From the NCBI GenBank assembly GCA_037447655.1, contig JBBHKE010003477.1, positions 327,173 through 391,172 of the forward strand: DNA of 64,000 nucleotides, in the 5' to 3' direction. The DNA is from Zygnema cylindricum. Taxonomy: Eukaryota; Streptophyta; Zygnematophyceae; Zygnematales; Zygnemataceae. Under the pieces are notes generated by a model, which made no database searches, was not told the origin of the DNA, and worked only from the letters and a program-made list of their open reading frames with translations. Made by a program: the position numbers and the translations under genes. Below, in pieces: positions 22,584-33,060 of this stretch (positions are counted from its first letter, which is position 1; each line of letters starts with the position of its first letter).

Positions 22584-23544
22584 TTATAAACAATTTCCAC
22601 TGCTTCTTAGGTGATGCCCGGTAGATAATTGAATCCAAGACCAGCCGCCGCAGCTACTGTGAGGAAATACATGGCGGGTACTATTAACCGTTAACCGTCT
22701 CTTTCTGCCAAATGGTGGAAGGGTCTGCTGGACCAGGCCACCATTGAGATTACGAGAGAAGACGGCACAAAGGTGCCCATGAAAATCTGAATTAAACAGA
22801 CAAAACAAGTAAGGATTATTAGAGCAAAAGTGAAAGGAAGAAGAAACAGCTATACCGGTTGAAACATGTTTCAAAATTTCAACGAGTCAGCTAGGTCTGG
22901 TTTGTCCATATAAAAAATATTCCCCAGCACACTGATGATAAACGCTTCCTTAAACAGCTAGCACTAAATTAAGCAAAATATCCACAACTGAACTGATAAA
23001 CGATACACATAGAGGCCCTCAAATGTCCCTTGTCCCTTGTCTTCGTGCGTTCCAGAAAAGCAAATGGATCATCGATCCACTGCCGCCATACTGACACAGC
23101 ATATCTACTTCCGCTACATGGTCCATTTGCCCCATTAGCACAACATGGGGCACACAAAAAATTATGACCATTAAACCACCATGACACTCTATTAAAAAAA
23201 AAAAAAACAACCACAATTAAATATATTTCCACAAAAAGCTACATCATCACAAGCTAGTAAAGCAAAAAAAATTAGTGTAGATAAAACTGACGTGGACAAT
23301 TATTCACCATTATTAGTGCTATATATGTTTTTATGGTCAAAAGCACAAGAAGACCGGCATTGAATTAGGGCTATCAAATCCAACAGCGACTCATGGCCTA
23401 GAAATTGATATGATCCTTACTTGTGATTGGTTTAACCCTGAAGTATGCGGTGTCCTTCTGTTAACTTCATTTGGTGAGTTGTCATCAAGGACAACATAGG
23501 AACCAGATGCTTTGGGCTTTTTTAAGTTTCCCAGCCTCGACTTC
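22584..23544 (-). CDS. Candidate multi-exon gene, product unknown
   Basis: Exon-like blocks with good splice signals, all on the minus strand. Block 23544-23421 has acceptor TTCTCAG and donor GTAAGG; it holds 41 codons including VVLDDNSPNEVNRR. Block 23188 down to about 23030 follows a T-rich tract and TAATAG; two frames are open there and the donor is unclear. Block 22786-22696 has acceptor TTAATTCAG and donor GTTAAC and reads FHGHLCAVFSRNLNGG. Block 22656-22584 follows CTCACAG, joins in phase and ends in TAA; an alternative reading of this block uses a donor GTGAGG at 22577. I recognise no family. The composition (no repeats, balanced residues) differs from the surrounding arrays. It could equally be a decayed gene fragment. 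Confidence 0.35.
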
Positions 23545-23689
23545 CTGAGAATTACATCGGCCAAAAAAAAAAAATTAGGGTTTTTTAGGGTTTCTATGGC
23601 CTTCCCATAGTTGGCATCAAAAATCAGTTGCAAGAGAATAAATATTTTTTTAGTGTCTATTTATTCGTTAGCACATTATCAGGAAAAAT

Positions 23690-23940
23690 TTGGTGCCTGG
23701 CAGATTTGTTTGTTTATCAAAAGAAACATATTTTTTGTCGCACTTTGGTATGTGTGTATACCTTGCAGATTTTCTGCGTCCCAAACAAAATAATTGTTTG
23801 TCGCGTTGTGAAAATGTGCGTGTAGGTTCTCGCCGATGTTCGACATCGGAACAAAAATAATATTTTGTCCCGTTGTGAAAATGTACATGTCGCAAAACAA
23901 ACAAAATTTTGTCGCTTTGTGAAAATTTAAGTGCAAAATA
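23690..23940. repeat. Degenerate repeat with TTTGTCGCGTTGTGAAAATG motif
   Basis: The motif TTTGTCGCxTTGTGAAAATGT, often preceded by ACAAACAAAAT, occurs about four times between 23745 and 23930 at spacings of roughly 50-70 bp. No gene function seen. Confidence 0.5.
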
Positions 23941-24096
23941 CGTTGGTGGGGGCGTTTCTTTTGTACTTTCAACTATTTTTCTATTTAAACTTGAAATGTA
24001 TTGGTGTTTCTTCATAAAAGTACAGAACTGGAGTCTGGCAAAGTGTTAAGCCGGTAATGAAGAAGATTTATTATGAAAACACCGATGGTTCAACTA

Positions 24097-24293
24097 CACC
24101 GCCAATCGCTATTAGAGTGTATAACGCCAATTCGGTGCCCCTAAATTTTGACCCCAAAACCTGAAATAGAATTAATAACGCTATTTAAGTAAGTGGACCA
24201 TAATCTGCCACGTCTCAGGCACTAAATTAGAATCAATAACGCTATTTTTTTTTTACGCTATTTAATCCTTGACTCTAATAGCGATTGGCGGTG
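24097..24293. mobile_element. TA-target MITE, 197 bp
   Basis: Termini CACCGCCAATCGCTATTAG and CTAATAGCGATTGGCGGTG are exact inverted copies, flanked by TA on both sides (24095-24096 and 24294-24295). Interior AT-rich and non-coding. Same superfamily as the elements at 11522 and 46234, but a different subfamily. Confidence 0.8.
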
Positions 24294-24324
24294 TATCTTG
24301 ATTGAAATGGAAAATTGTTCACTG

Positions 24325-24540
24325 CACCGCCAATCGCTATTAGCGTACATGTTTCCTTAGCGTAAAGGAATAATTACAGTGATTTACGCTAATTAAGAAT
24401 TTTAAAATTTTGAAAGAAATCGTTTACTCGAATTAGGAATTAGGGTTTTTTTAAATAGTATGGGTAATTCTATTTGAGAATTTGAGAAAAAAAAAGCGGG
24501 ACCAAATTAGCATTCAATACGCTAATAGCGATTGGCGGTG
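24325..24540. mobile_element. TA-target MITE, 216 bp
   Basis: Same termini as the preceding element (CACCGCCAATCGCTATTAG and its inverse), starting 31 bp after it. The right flank is TA; the left flank is TG, a mutated duplication. The interior is different from its neighbour, so this is an independent insertion rather than a tandem duplicate. Confidence 0.75.
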
Positions 24541-24559
24541 TACCATTAAAGGCTACAAT

Positions 24560-24890
24560 TCATAGTTGTTCAAATCGCGCGATTTTTTCCTTTTTTCCGA
24601 TTGAAACGTATAATTCGTGACTTTTTAAAAAATCGTAAAAAAACGTCTACTATAAACTGAAACTGGAAATTTACGGAAACATGTAAACAAATTACTGTAA
24701 CTGCACATTTTTTTACGGATATGTATGGAATAAAACGGGAAATATGCGTCGTACTTATTGGTACTTTCTGTTCAGTGAACTGAACAGGAATACCACGGAA
24801 GTTGTACGTTATATAATCGAAAATGTACGAACATTTTCGAAAAGAGACGTTGTACAACACAATAATTTCGGGCGTTCAGTTTGAAATTTG
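24560..24890. repeat. Dispersed repeat shared with 39045-39385
   Basis: Shares ordered blocks with 39045-39385: TTGTTCAAATC, the AAAAAAACG block, TAAACTGAA, the GTCG..TTCTTAGTACTTT/TATTGGTACTTT block, ATCGAAAATGT and TTTTCGAAAAGAGACGTTG-like sequence. It is diverged and non-coding. Nature unknown; it may be the body of an old transposon. Confidence 0.5.
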
Positions 24891-25130
24891 TACGGGCGTC
24901 TTCTTCATTTTTTTTTAAAGAAGACGCCATGGAACATTGAAAACGAAACTGCCAGGAAGCCGCTTCCCCATATCCTACCCTCCTCCCTCCCAAGCTTTTT
25001 ACTATCCTCGCCTCCAGACTTCGACAAAAGCAATCATGCCCAGAAATCGTGCAAATTTCTATGTCGTGCAAATTGTTGAATGTGAAAAATGTCATTTGTT
25101 CTTGGTCTGTATTTTATTTTTTTGGAGTAA

Positions 25131-25231
25131 TGCGCTGTCTGCGAGATAGAGAAAGAAGGCAGACAGAAGGCAGCCATGTCTGTGCGCTGTCTGCGAGATA
25201 GAGAAAGAAGGCAGACAGAAGGCGGTCGTGT
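25131..25231. repeat. 52-bp tandem duplication
   Basis: TGCGCTGTCTGCGAGATAGA at 25131 recurs at 25183, followed by the same GAAAGAAGGCAGACAGAAGG. The copies are almost identical, so the duplication is recent. Confidence 0.8.
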
Positions 25232-25278
25232 TTGTCTGTCAGATAGGCTCGGACAGACGAAATTTCATAAAATTTTAC

Positions 25279-25354
25279 CTTCGTGGCATTCGAACCCGGG
25301 TACGTCAAGTGCGTAGCGTACTATATGGTGATCGACTGGACTACCAGTTGGTGA
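25279..25354 (-). repeat. tRNA-like segment, possible SINE head
   Basis: On the minus strand a box-A-like TGGTAGTCCAGTCG (25346-25333) is followed about 35 bases later by a box-B-like GGGTTCGAATGCC (25297-25285), the spacing seen in tRNA genes and tRNA-derived SINEs. I cannot fold a convincing cloverleaf with an acceptor stem, so a functional tRNA is unlikely. Confidence 0.4.
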
Positions 25355-25655
25355 AAAAATTCCGATGCAAGCGAAGAGTGTGATAAAAATATAAAGAGTT
25401 TATTGTTTTACCGCTCATTTACCAAGAAAAACTTGCAAACTGCGTTATATGTAATAGTTTTTTGTTTTTTTTATGTACAGAATAGTACGGAAGGAAATTC
25501 ATTAACGATTTTTTGCGATTTGATCAAAAGGTTCAAAGCGTTTGTTACGTATAATTCGTCACGTACGGTACGTTCGCACTAATCGCCGTGAACAACTATG
25601 CTACAATTGGAAAACCAAAAGTACGTAAAAAACTACAAGAACTAAATAAAACTAA

Positions 25656-26329
25656 GGTGTATGTTCCATTTAGCGGTCTCAGTAAACGTACGAATACGTC
25701 TACTGAATGTCTTTGGTTTCATTGTGTCGGGTCGTGGCTCATTCTAGATGGCACCACTTAGGTTACTATTAGGATAAAGAAAATCTTAAAAGAATCTTTG
25801 AAAGCAAAGTGTGAATGTAATATATGTACCAGCGGAGGTAAAAAGTGACTCGTACGAGGTATTCAATAAAAATTTGTACGGGCAAACGAAACTTAAGATT
25901 TGTAAAAGCGTACGAAAATGTCAAAATGGTAAGTGGATGGCAAAAGGAGCGTCAAATAATATCCTCCGTCAAAAAAAATTATTGCGGCTTTTAGAGGACT
26001 TGCATCCACCCTGTCGAATGGCACATGGCACGTTCATCGTGGATATTTTTTTTCACTTTTCCACGCGGCACAATGGTATACATTCAGTCTCTGAAAATTG
26101 TCCTCCTTGAGGTCACTTGTTGAAAACTGAAAGGATTTAGTTTTGACCAGTGGCGTATCTGAAGTTGTGAATAAAAACATTCGAAGGTCAAGGTTTACGC
26201 CCATACCTTTGGAGAACCAAATCATTTACTTAGTAACCTTGTTTTTTTACAACAAAAATAGTACGACACTGTACAAAATACTACGGCCGTCAATTAACAA
26301 CCTCATTTTTCGTTAATGGAACTTCACCC
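25656..26329 (+). mobile_element. PIF/Harbinger-like MITE, copy 3
   Basis: 674 bp element from GGTGTATGTTCCATTTAGCG to TTAATGGAACTTCACCC, flanked by TAA on both sides (25653-25655 and 26330-26332). Shares interior blocks with copies 1, 2 and 4 (CAGTAAACGTACG, AATTTGTACGG, GCACATGGCACG). Non-coding. Confidence 0.7.
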
Positions 26330-26332
26330 TAA

Positions 26333-27540
26333 GCGTAAAAACAACAAAAACAAACACAAAAACTAAACTACAAGAGCAGTAAAAAACCACGCTATACATA
26401 AGCTCTAAATGACAAAATGGGTCGTCAACCCGAAGCCTAAAACAAGTCCACACTGAAGGTTCGAGCGACAAATATCATCAATGTGCACCGGGTGGCGTGG
26501 AGGTAAATCTAACAAGCCTCTACCATCGTTCACCGTCGTGCTGTGTCAAGCTGTCTCGCTCTTCCGTCTATCACTACACTATATCCTAAAGAATTAGCTT
26601 GTCCATATTTTATTATTTTTAGGGTTTTATCTCGACAATTCACCTGCTGAAGAGTTAACGTCGAAGTTTAGCAGGCTTGATTGCCTTAGCGGCCAGATGT
26701 AATTTTATCGATGATTTCGTATCCTCACAGATCCGATTATGATTTCTGTGTCCCCCTAACTAGAAAGGGCCACATGCATTCATGTGTGGAAGACGTCGAG
26801 GATACGCCGATCCACTCTACCTGTTCGATCAAGACTATTTCCGTGGACCATATTAATTGTTCGCAATTACTTTACGACGTTACGGTCAGAAATGTTTCAA
26901 TAAAATAAAAAACAAATATTTCCAATGTACTGTCTGTTTGCGTTTGATACCGTAATTGTTCAGGATACCTGACAAAATGATTATGGTCCAGTTTGGAAAT
27001 GGTATCTTGCGATGAGGGTATTCATTACATAGAACCAGTACAGATACCTGTTCCAACGATAGAGAAATTCGATAAAAATGAGGTTGGCGAGTACTGATAC
27101 CTACAGGATATATGTAAGGCCTATGTTGGAAGCTACGATTATAGAGTTCCAACTCCCGATGTCGAGAATGTCTAGACGCTTTTTCTACGTGGCATACTCT
27201 TACTAGCTGGCGAAACTGCTCACCGCGGTTAGAGTAGGTGTGGAAATGCCAGACTGCCGGTCACAAAAAGGTGTGGCCCACGCTTATTCAAGTGGTACAC
27301 TGTCAGATCGAACGTTATCGACACCATCGGTTACTTTCCCGTACTGTACCATAGAACCGTATGTACAATATAGGTCTACGAGTGGTCCAGGATGCCGAAA
27401 CTTCCATGTACGGTCATTCCAGCAAAGCAGTTAAGAGCTAACCACTCACCACCGTTGACTTTTCTTAAGAATGCACGAGCGGCACCGACCATTAACTAGG
27501 ACCGCGTGACGCCTCAATGATAAAATACCTGAAAGCCGTC
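26333..27540. other. Gene-free stretch
   Basis: No convincing gene, repeat or RNA. A short open frame at 26711-26908 has no recognisable features. Composition is less AT-rich than neighbouring arrays. Confidence 0.4.
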
Positions 27541-27548
27541 CCTGTAAG

Positions 27549-28405
27549 TAGTGTTGGGTATCGGGTAAATTCATATCGCGATAATATCGATATTCGATAT
27601 ATTGAATATCGATCGAGCAGACTCCTCGATATATCGTACCGACACCAACATAAATCATCGCGATATATATCGCGATATATAGTATTTTTTTAAATTTAAT
27701 ATTTTATATTTTAATATAATATGTTATTTTAGCGAAAAAAAACAAATTGTCTGATACGCCACGTACGACGTGATTTTCGTTCCGTGACTTAAAGGTAGAT
27801 GCCGCAAAATGTAACCGACAAAAAAGTACAAATTCTATAATTCATATGATTACTTATTTGGGGTATGGTTACATGAGGAGGTATCTGTATTAGTACGGAC
27901 ATCAAAATTTCTGTATTACAGAGGCCTCGGTTAACATCGCGTATCTTCTGTAAACAGGTTTTTACATACGTGTTTTGATTTGAGTGGTCCTTGGAAGTTG
28001 ACGATCAAATCTCTAAAATCGTCAAAGATTTGAGAACCGACCATTTTCGTATGGAAATCCGTACTTGCGTATTACGTACGTGTACTTCGCAAGTGTACCG
28101 CGTCAATGTACCTCAAAGATCTCCTTCACTCTGCTGACTCTGCTGACTTTCAGGAAAAAACCGTATGTCTTTTCGTCAAAGATTTTACGGTCATCCTGTC
28201 CGAAGGCTCGTGACTTTGGAGACTTGTGAAAATTTTCATATTTTTTTTTTAAATGCCTCGATATATCGGCGATATATCGACGATATATCAGCTAAATATC
28301 GTGATATTTCGGTAATCGATATATCGAGGCGATATATCGATTATCGGTTACCTAAAATTCGGTACATATCGAATATCGGCAATTGGTCCTCGATACCCAA
28401 CACTA
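27549..28405. mobile_element. hAT-like MITE, 857 bp, 8-bp TSD
   Basis: Starts TAGTGTTGGGTATCGGG and ends CCTCGATACCCAACACTA. The 8 bases CCTGTAAG occur exactly on both sides (27541-27548 and 28406-28413). An 8-bp target duplication with TAGTGTTG ends is typical of hAT transposons. The interior contains runs of CGATATATCG on both flanks and no transposase frame. Confidence 0.85.
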
Positions 28406-28420
28406 CCTGTAAGAGACTTA

Positions 28421-29124
28421 GGGTGAACTTCCATTAGAGGAAAAGTGGGGTTGTTTACTGGATGCCGTACGAATTCGTACAGATTCGTACCATTTTTTTT
28501 TTATTATCAGACGAAACATGACGAAACATGTCTACTGGATGGCTCCAATATTATAGGCGTAAATTTCGACCGTTGGATTTTTCACTTTTTTAGATTCGCG
28601 AAGCAATCACGCACATCGTCCAGTGTGAAGAGACTCTCCTCGGGAGGAGATTTCTTCACACTGGTCGCGTACCATTGGTACACGTGAAAATTAGAAAAAA
28701 AATCCACCACGAACAGGCAATGTGAATCGAACACGTCGTACACGCCATGTGCCTTCCGCCACCGTGTATGAAGGTCGACCGAAATATCTTCGCACGCTCC
28801 TTCTGACATCCGCTGGCCTTAAAAGTTTGCGGCGCCTTTTTGACATTCCGTTCCGAAATTTTGATTTTCAATTTCAAAATTAGAATCTGGTCGCAAAGTT
28901 TTCGTACGAGTCATTAACTACCTCCACCCGTACAAATATTACGTACAGATTTTCAGCTTTAAGAATATTTTTAGATTTTAAGAATCTGAAAACTAGCGTA
29001 CGTGGCGCCAATCATAATTGAGAAACGATGTCTACTGGCACGACATAATGGAAGGCCGTGCCAGTAAACATCAGAAATAGACGTATCCGCATGTTTACTG
29101 GGACCGCCTAATGGAGAACAGGCC
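28421..29124 (+). mobile_element. PIF/Harbinger-like MITE, copy 4
   Basis: Begins GGGTGAACTTCCATTAGAGG after TTA (28418-28420) and ends CGCCTAATGGAGAACAGGCC before TTA (29125-29127). The central inverted repeat lies at 28620-28664. Its right end is the reverse of the left end of the element at 32006. It starts only eight bases after the hAT-like element's target duplication begins to end, so the two insertions are adjacent. Non-coding. Confidence 0.7.
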
Positions 29125-29311
29125 TTACTAATTAATGACTCTAGATTAGGGTTTCACCGGTCACATCTCAGAAGCGGCACTGATACTCGTGTGGCAGAAA
29201 TCTGACCGTCGAAAAGGGTTCAACGGCTGGATGTGGCCGTGATTCCGCTTCAAATCTGGGTGAGGAACTGAGAATGTGAGTGCCCTTAAAAGTAGTTGGT
29301 GCTGGACGCTA

Positions 29312-29926
29312 CACCGCGAATTGTAATTAGAGTAAATTACTCTAATTCGGTCGCTCGAAATTTCGACTCTATGGCATCAAATAGAGTAAACGATTCTAAA
29401 TTTTTCATCATTCTAATTTAGGTAAGTTTAATTAGCGGAAAAAAATATAATATAGGTTCGTTTTAAATAGTATGGAGTACGGACGACATTCGACCGTGCA
29501 GAATTGTACTATTTCAAGTAAAAAGGTACAAATAATGATTTAATAGAATCGCGCTCGCACGTGAAATCGCACTGAACGAAAAATCAATCACGTCGAAAAA
29601 AACCCGTTCGCATAACTCTCGTCCGTCGACAGCATCGTCGTCGGTATGAACATTAACTGACATTCAGCGCGACAAATAGTTCTAGCGTCATAATGACGTC
29701 AAAAATATACTAACTGACAGATTTTGTACGCCTACGAAATTTAGTGTTCATAATTTCAGCGCGGATAATTATCGCCGACATAACCCAATATAGAGTACTT
29801 AAATAAATTATAGTAGACTTCCTCTGTGAAAAAGTTCTATTACATAAATTAGAGTTCATTAATCTAATTGTTTTTTTTGGTTTTTTTACTCTAATTTTTT
29901 CATTACTCTAATTACGATTCGCGGTA
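29312..29926. mobile_element. Longer TA-target MITE, ~0.6 kb
   Basis: Left end TA-CACCGCGAATTGTAATTAG (TA at 29310-29311) and right end CTCTAATTACGATTCGCGGT are inverted copies of the CACC...GGTG termini. The right boundary is slightly diverged, so the duplication is not clear. Interior AT-rich and non-coding. Confidence 0.6.
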
Positions 29927-29972
29927 GTGGACGCACTATATTCTGTACTCTGTATGCAGTCCTCCAAAAAAC

Positions 29973-30858
29973 TAGTGTTGTGTATCGGTAAAAAACTTAT
30001 CGCGATAACACCGATACCGATAGTTATCGGTTATCGAACGGTCAGAGGTTCCGATATATCGGTCGAGGACCAACAAATTCCATATCGGCGATAACTTAAA
30101 AAATATATAGTATGCATACAATAGTACTTTTGTATTATTTTATTGACTTTATATAGCGTGGCATGCCACGTATAAAAACCTGTTCCGTTACCGTTTAACT
30201 GCAATTTATTACGGACAGCGCAGCACATAAACGTTGGCTGGTTAACTGAACAAAAGTTTTACGGCGACGCACGGAATTTTACTAAAAAACTGGTGAACAT
30301 GGAACTGGAAAAGGACGGTGGACACAAAAGTACAGCGGACGCAAAACAACATTCTGCGCGCCGCCGGAATCGAACGGACGACTTGGAATGAGAAAACACG
30401 AGCGGACGGGCCAGCGTGAGCGCCGGCATCCCGGAATGGCTCTTTTGGCAGCTTTTGCCAAAAAAGCCGACAGATTTACACGTGGCAGGTCCCCAGTGGA
30501 TCTCCAGGAATAAAGGGACAAAGCCATGGCGTCGGATGTGAAAGGTACATCATTTTTACAGGATCCGTATCAAAACCGTACAGATCTCATGGCGGCTACT
30601 GTACTTTCTGTGCTTGTACACGTCCGGGGAATAAGACGTACAGTTGAGTGTACAGGCCGTACATTTATCTGTACGGTCCGTATTGTTATCGCCGATAGTT
30701 ATCGTTATCGGCATTATCGCCGATAAGTACCCGATATTATCGGCTACTTATCGGCGATAAGACCGATGTCGATATATCGTACCAATATATCGATTATCGG
30801 ATACCCGAAAAAAAGCCCATATCGGTTATCAGCAAATCCTTACCGATACACAACACTA
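29973..30858. mobile_element. hAT-like MITE, 886 bp, 8-bp TSD
   Basis: Starts TAGTGTTGTGTATCGGTAA and ends TTACCGATACACAACACTA, perfect inverted termini. CAAAAAAC lies on both sides (29965-29972 and 30859-30866), an exact 8-bp target duplication. The right half is the full-length relative of the truncated element at 1035-1264. Short open frames inside do not resemble a hAT transposase or BED finger. Confidence 0.85.
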
Positions 30859-31156
30859 CAAAAAACACATGGGGACATACCCTTTAGGGACATACGTTTT
30901 ATTAATGTAAAATTTATCTTTTCTCACGTGTAAATAGTGTAATCTGTTCACATGTTCGATGTCTTAACTATGTGCAAACAGGTTTGCGCGATTGAGTTTT
31001 GTCGTTGAACTTTGAGTGCACTTTCACGTGTCGACGCGGCTGTCTAGAGCATTTATTTGTCTTTTATTACTAAATAAAGTACAATTAAGGTACGTTCTGA
31101 CACACGATGTACGCCACATTATTTTCATCGAACCTCAAGTAAGTTCTCTACGCTAA

Positions 31157-31928
31157 AGGTGAAGTTCCATTAGGACATTCTGTAATTGTACGGTCAACAT
31201 TACAGAATGATACAATTTGAACGAAGTTCCATTGCGCAAGAGTCTGTAATCCACGTGTTAGCAAAACAGTGGTACCACGTAAATATCGACTCGTAAGTGA
31301 AAATCGTCAAAGTATTTTTCACACCGACCAGCTTTAACTTGAAATCTTCATTTGCGTACCATGTACGCACAAACCATGTCATCGTACAACACAATTTCTG
31401 TACTCTTTGCATACGCCCTTTGCAGACGCCCAGACGCCTTGTCAGGGAGCAACTCCTTTTTTTAGGGTTCCTGTTTTTTCGCGTGACGAATGAGCGTTTC
31501 CAGAAATAGTGTTGCGAATGGGTGTTAACAAAAATAGCGTGACGAAGGTGCGTTACGAGATTTCGTTTGTATTTTTTGTTGGATTTTTTAATGCGTCTAT
31601 CGTGTGCCATTTTGACAGGTGTCTACATTATCCAGCGTGTCGCGGCTCAATTTTTTATGTAATTGGTGATGTTCCTCGCGAGGTACATCAACATTTACAG
31701 AAACTTTCGAAGCGAATGCTTCGCGAAAAGAAATATCCAACGGTCATTGTTAACTCCCAAACCTTTGGAGAATATTGGCAAGATTCTCTGTGATGTTATT
31801 TTACTGATAAAAACAAAATAAAAGGTACGGCATAGAACAGAGAGGTCCGAAATAAAAGGTACGGCATAGTACGGAGAGGTCTAAATTTTTGTAAGCAACC
31901 TCACTTTTCGTGTAATATAACTTCACTC
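31157..31928 (+). mobile_element. PIF/Harbinger-like MITE, copy 5
   Basis: From AGGTGAAGTTCCATTAGGAC to ATATAACTTCACTC, flanked by TAA at the left and TTA at the right, so the duplication is no longer exact. A short palindrome, GATGTTCCTCGCGAGGTACA, lies at the centre (about 31669-31689). Diverged and non-coding. Confidence 0.6.
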
Positions 31929-32005
31929 TTAGGTTCGATTCGAGTTGCATCAACGTCGTTTGAATTCGTTGTATGGGCAACCGCTGCAATCTTTTTTACC
32001 AATTA

Positions 32006-32910
32006 GGCATGTTCTCCATTAGGCGGTCCCAGTAAACATGCGGATACGCCTATTTATCATGTTTACTGGCACGACCTTCCTTTATGTCGTGCCAGTAGAC
32101 ATCGTTTCTCAATTATAATTGGCGCCACGTAAGTTAATTTCAGATTCTTAGGGTGGACTTCCATTAGGCGTCCCAGTAATTGTACGGAAGATTTTACTGA
32201 AGGGCATGCCTTCCATTAGGTCGTGTCTGTAAACCTGCGTGGCTCATTCTGGTTGGTAGCACGTAGGCTAATATTCGATGCCTAAAATCTTGAAAGAATC
32301 TTCGAATGCAATGTCAGAACGCAATATTTGTACGGACGGAGGTAATATCTGTACCAGCGGAGATAATATCTGTACCAGCGGAGGTAATTAATGACTCGTA
32401 TAGAGGGCATTAAATGTACTACCCAAAATTTCAAAACGCAACGACAAAAAGGCGGCGGCAAACTTTGATGGTGGGAGCGTGACGGGATAATTTTGGCGGA
32501 TTCGTTGCCACCCTGGCGGAAGGCACATGGCTCTTGCGACGTGTACGCACATACGCACGCGCTCATCCTGGATTAATTTGACCTTTTCCACGCGGCCTAT
32601 TTTTACACGTTCTGTATTCGAGAACTGTCCTTACTCTGCAAGATCTTAAAAAACTGTAGGGTTGGTGACGTGGCGTCACGGATAAAAAGTGCAATTGAAT
32701 CCGACGGTCTTAATTTACGCCTACAACCTTGGACAATTTTCTATAATGTTGTTTTCGTTGAAAAATAAAAATTCTGTACGAATCTGTACGAAACGGTACG
32801 GCCTTCGGTAAAAAACCACACTTTTTCGCTAATGGAAGTCCACCCTTAAAATCTATAAATATTCTTCAAGCTGAAAATTTGTACACAATATTTGTACGGG
32901 CGGAGGTACA
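32006..32910 (+). mobile_element. PIF/Harbinger-like MITE, copy 6, interrupted
   Basis: Starts GGCATGTTCTCCATTAGGCG after TTA. Its sequence is the reverse of the right half of copy 4: GGCACGACCTTCC, CGTGCCAGTAGACATCGTTT, GGCGCCACGTA, CAGATTCTTA, and then, after the insert 32151-32845, AAAATCTATAAATATTCTT and GTACGGGCGGAGGTA. It is cut again at 32907 by a TA-target MITE end. The rest of it is not recognisable further right. Confidence 0.65.
32151..32845 (+). mobile_element. PIF/Harbinger-like MITE, copy 7, nested
   Basis: 695 bp element from GGGTGGACTTCCATTAGGCG to CTAATGGAAGTCCACCC, exact inverted termini, flanked by TTA on both sides (32148-32150 and 32846-32848). It lies inside copy 6. Contains three near repeats of ATCTGTACCAGCGGAGGTAA (32345-32388). 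Non-coding. Confidence 0.8.
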
Positions 32911-33060
32911 CCGCGAATCGCTATTAGCGTACATGATGCTAATAGGGGTACCTTTTTTTTTTCGGAAAATTCTCAAATAGAATAAAGTACGCTAAATATT
33001 TCTGAACGTTATTTGAGGTACCCCGCTCAATACGGTTCATAACTGTAATTTAGTGACCTT
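32909..33060 (+). mobile_element. TA-target MITE, left end
   Basis: CACCGCGAATCGCTATTAGC follows TA (32907-32908) directly inside copy 6. I do not find a matching right end, so the element is truncated or its end has diverged. The right boundary given is arbitrary. Confidence 0.5.

Noticed and set aside
25279-25354. Functional tRNA gene
   Set aside because: Promoter-box-like words are present but no acceptor stem or clean cloverleaf could be formed; kept only as a possible SINE head.
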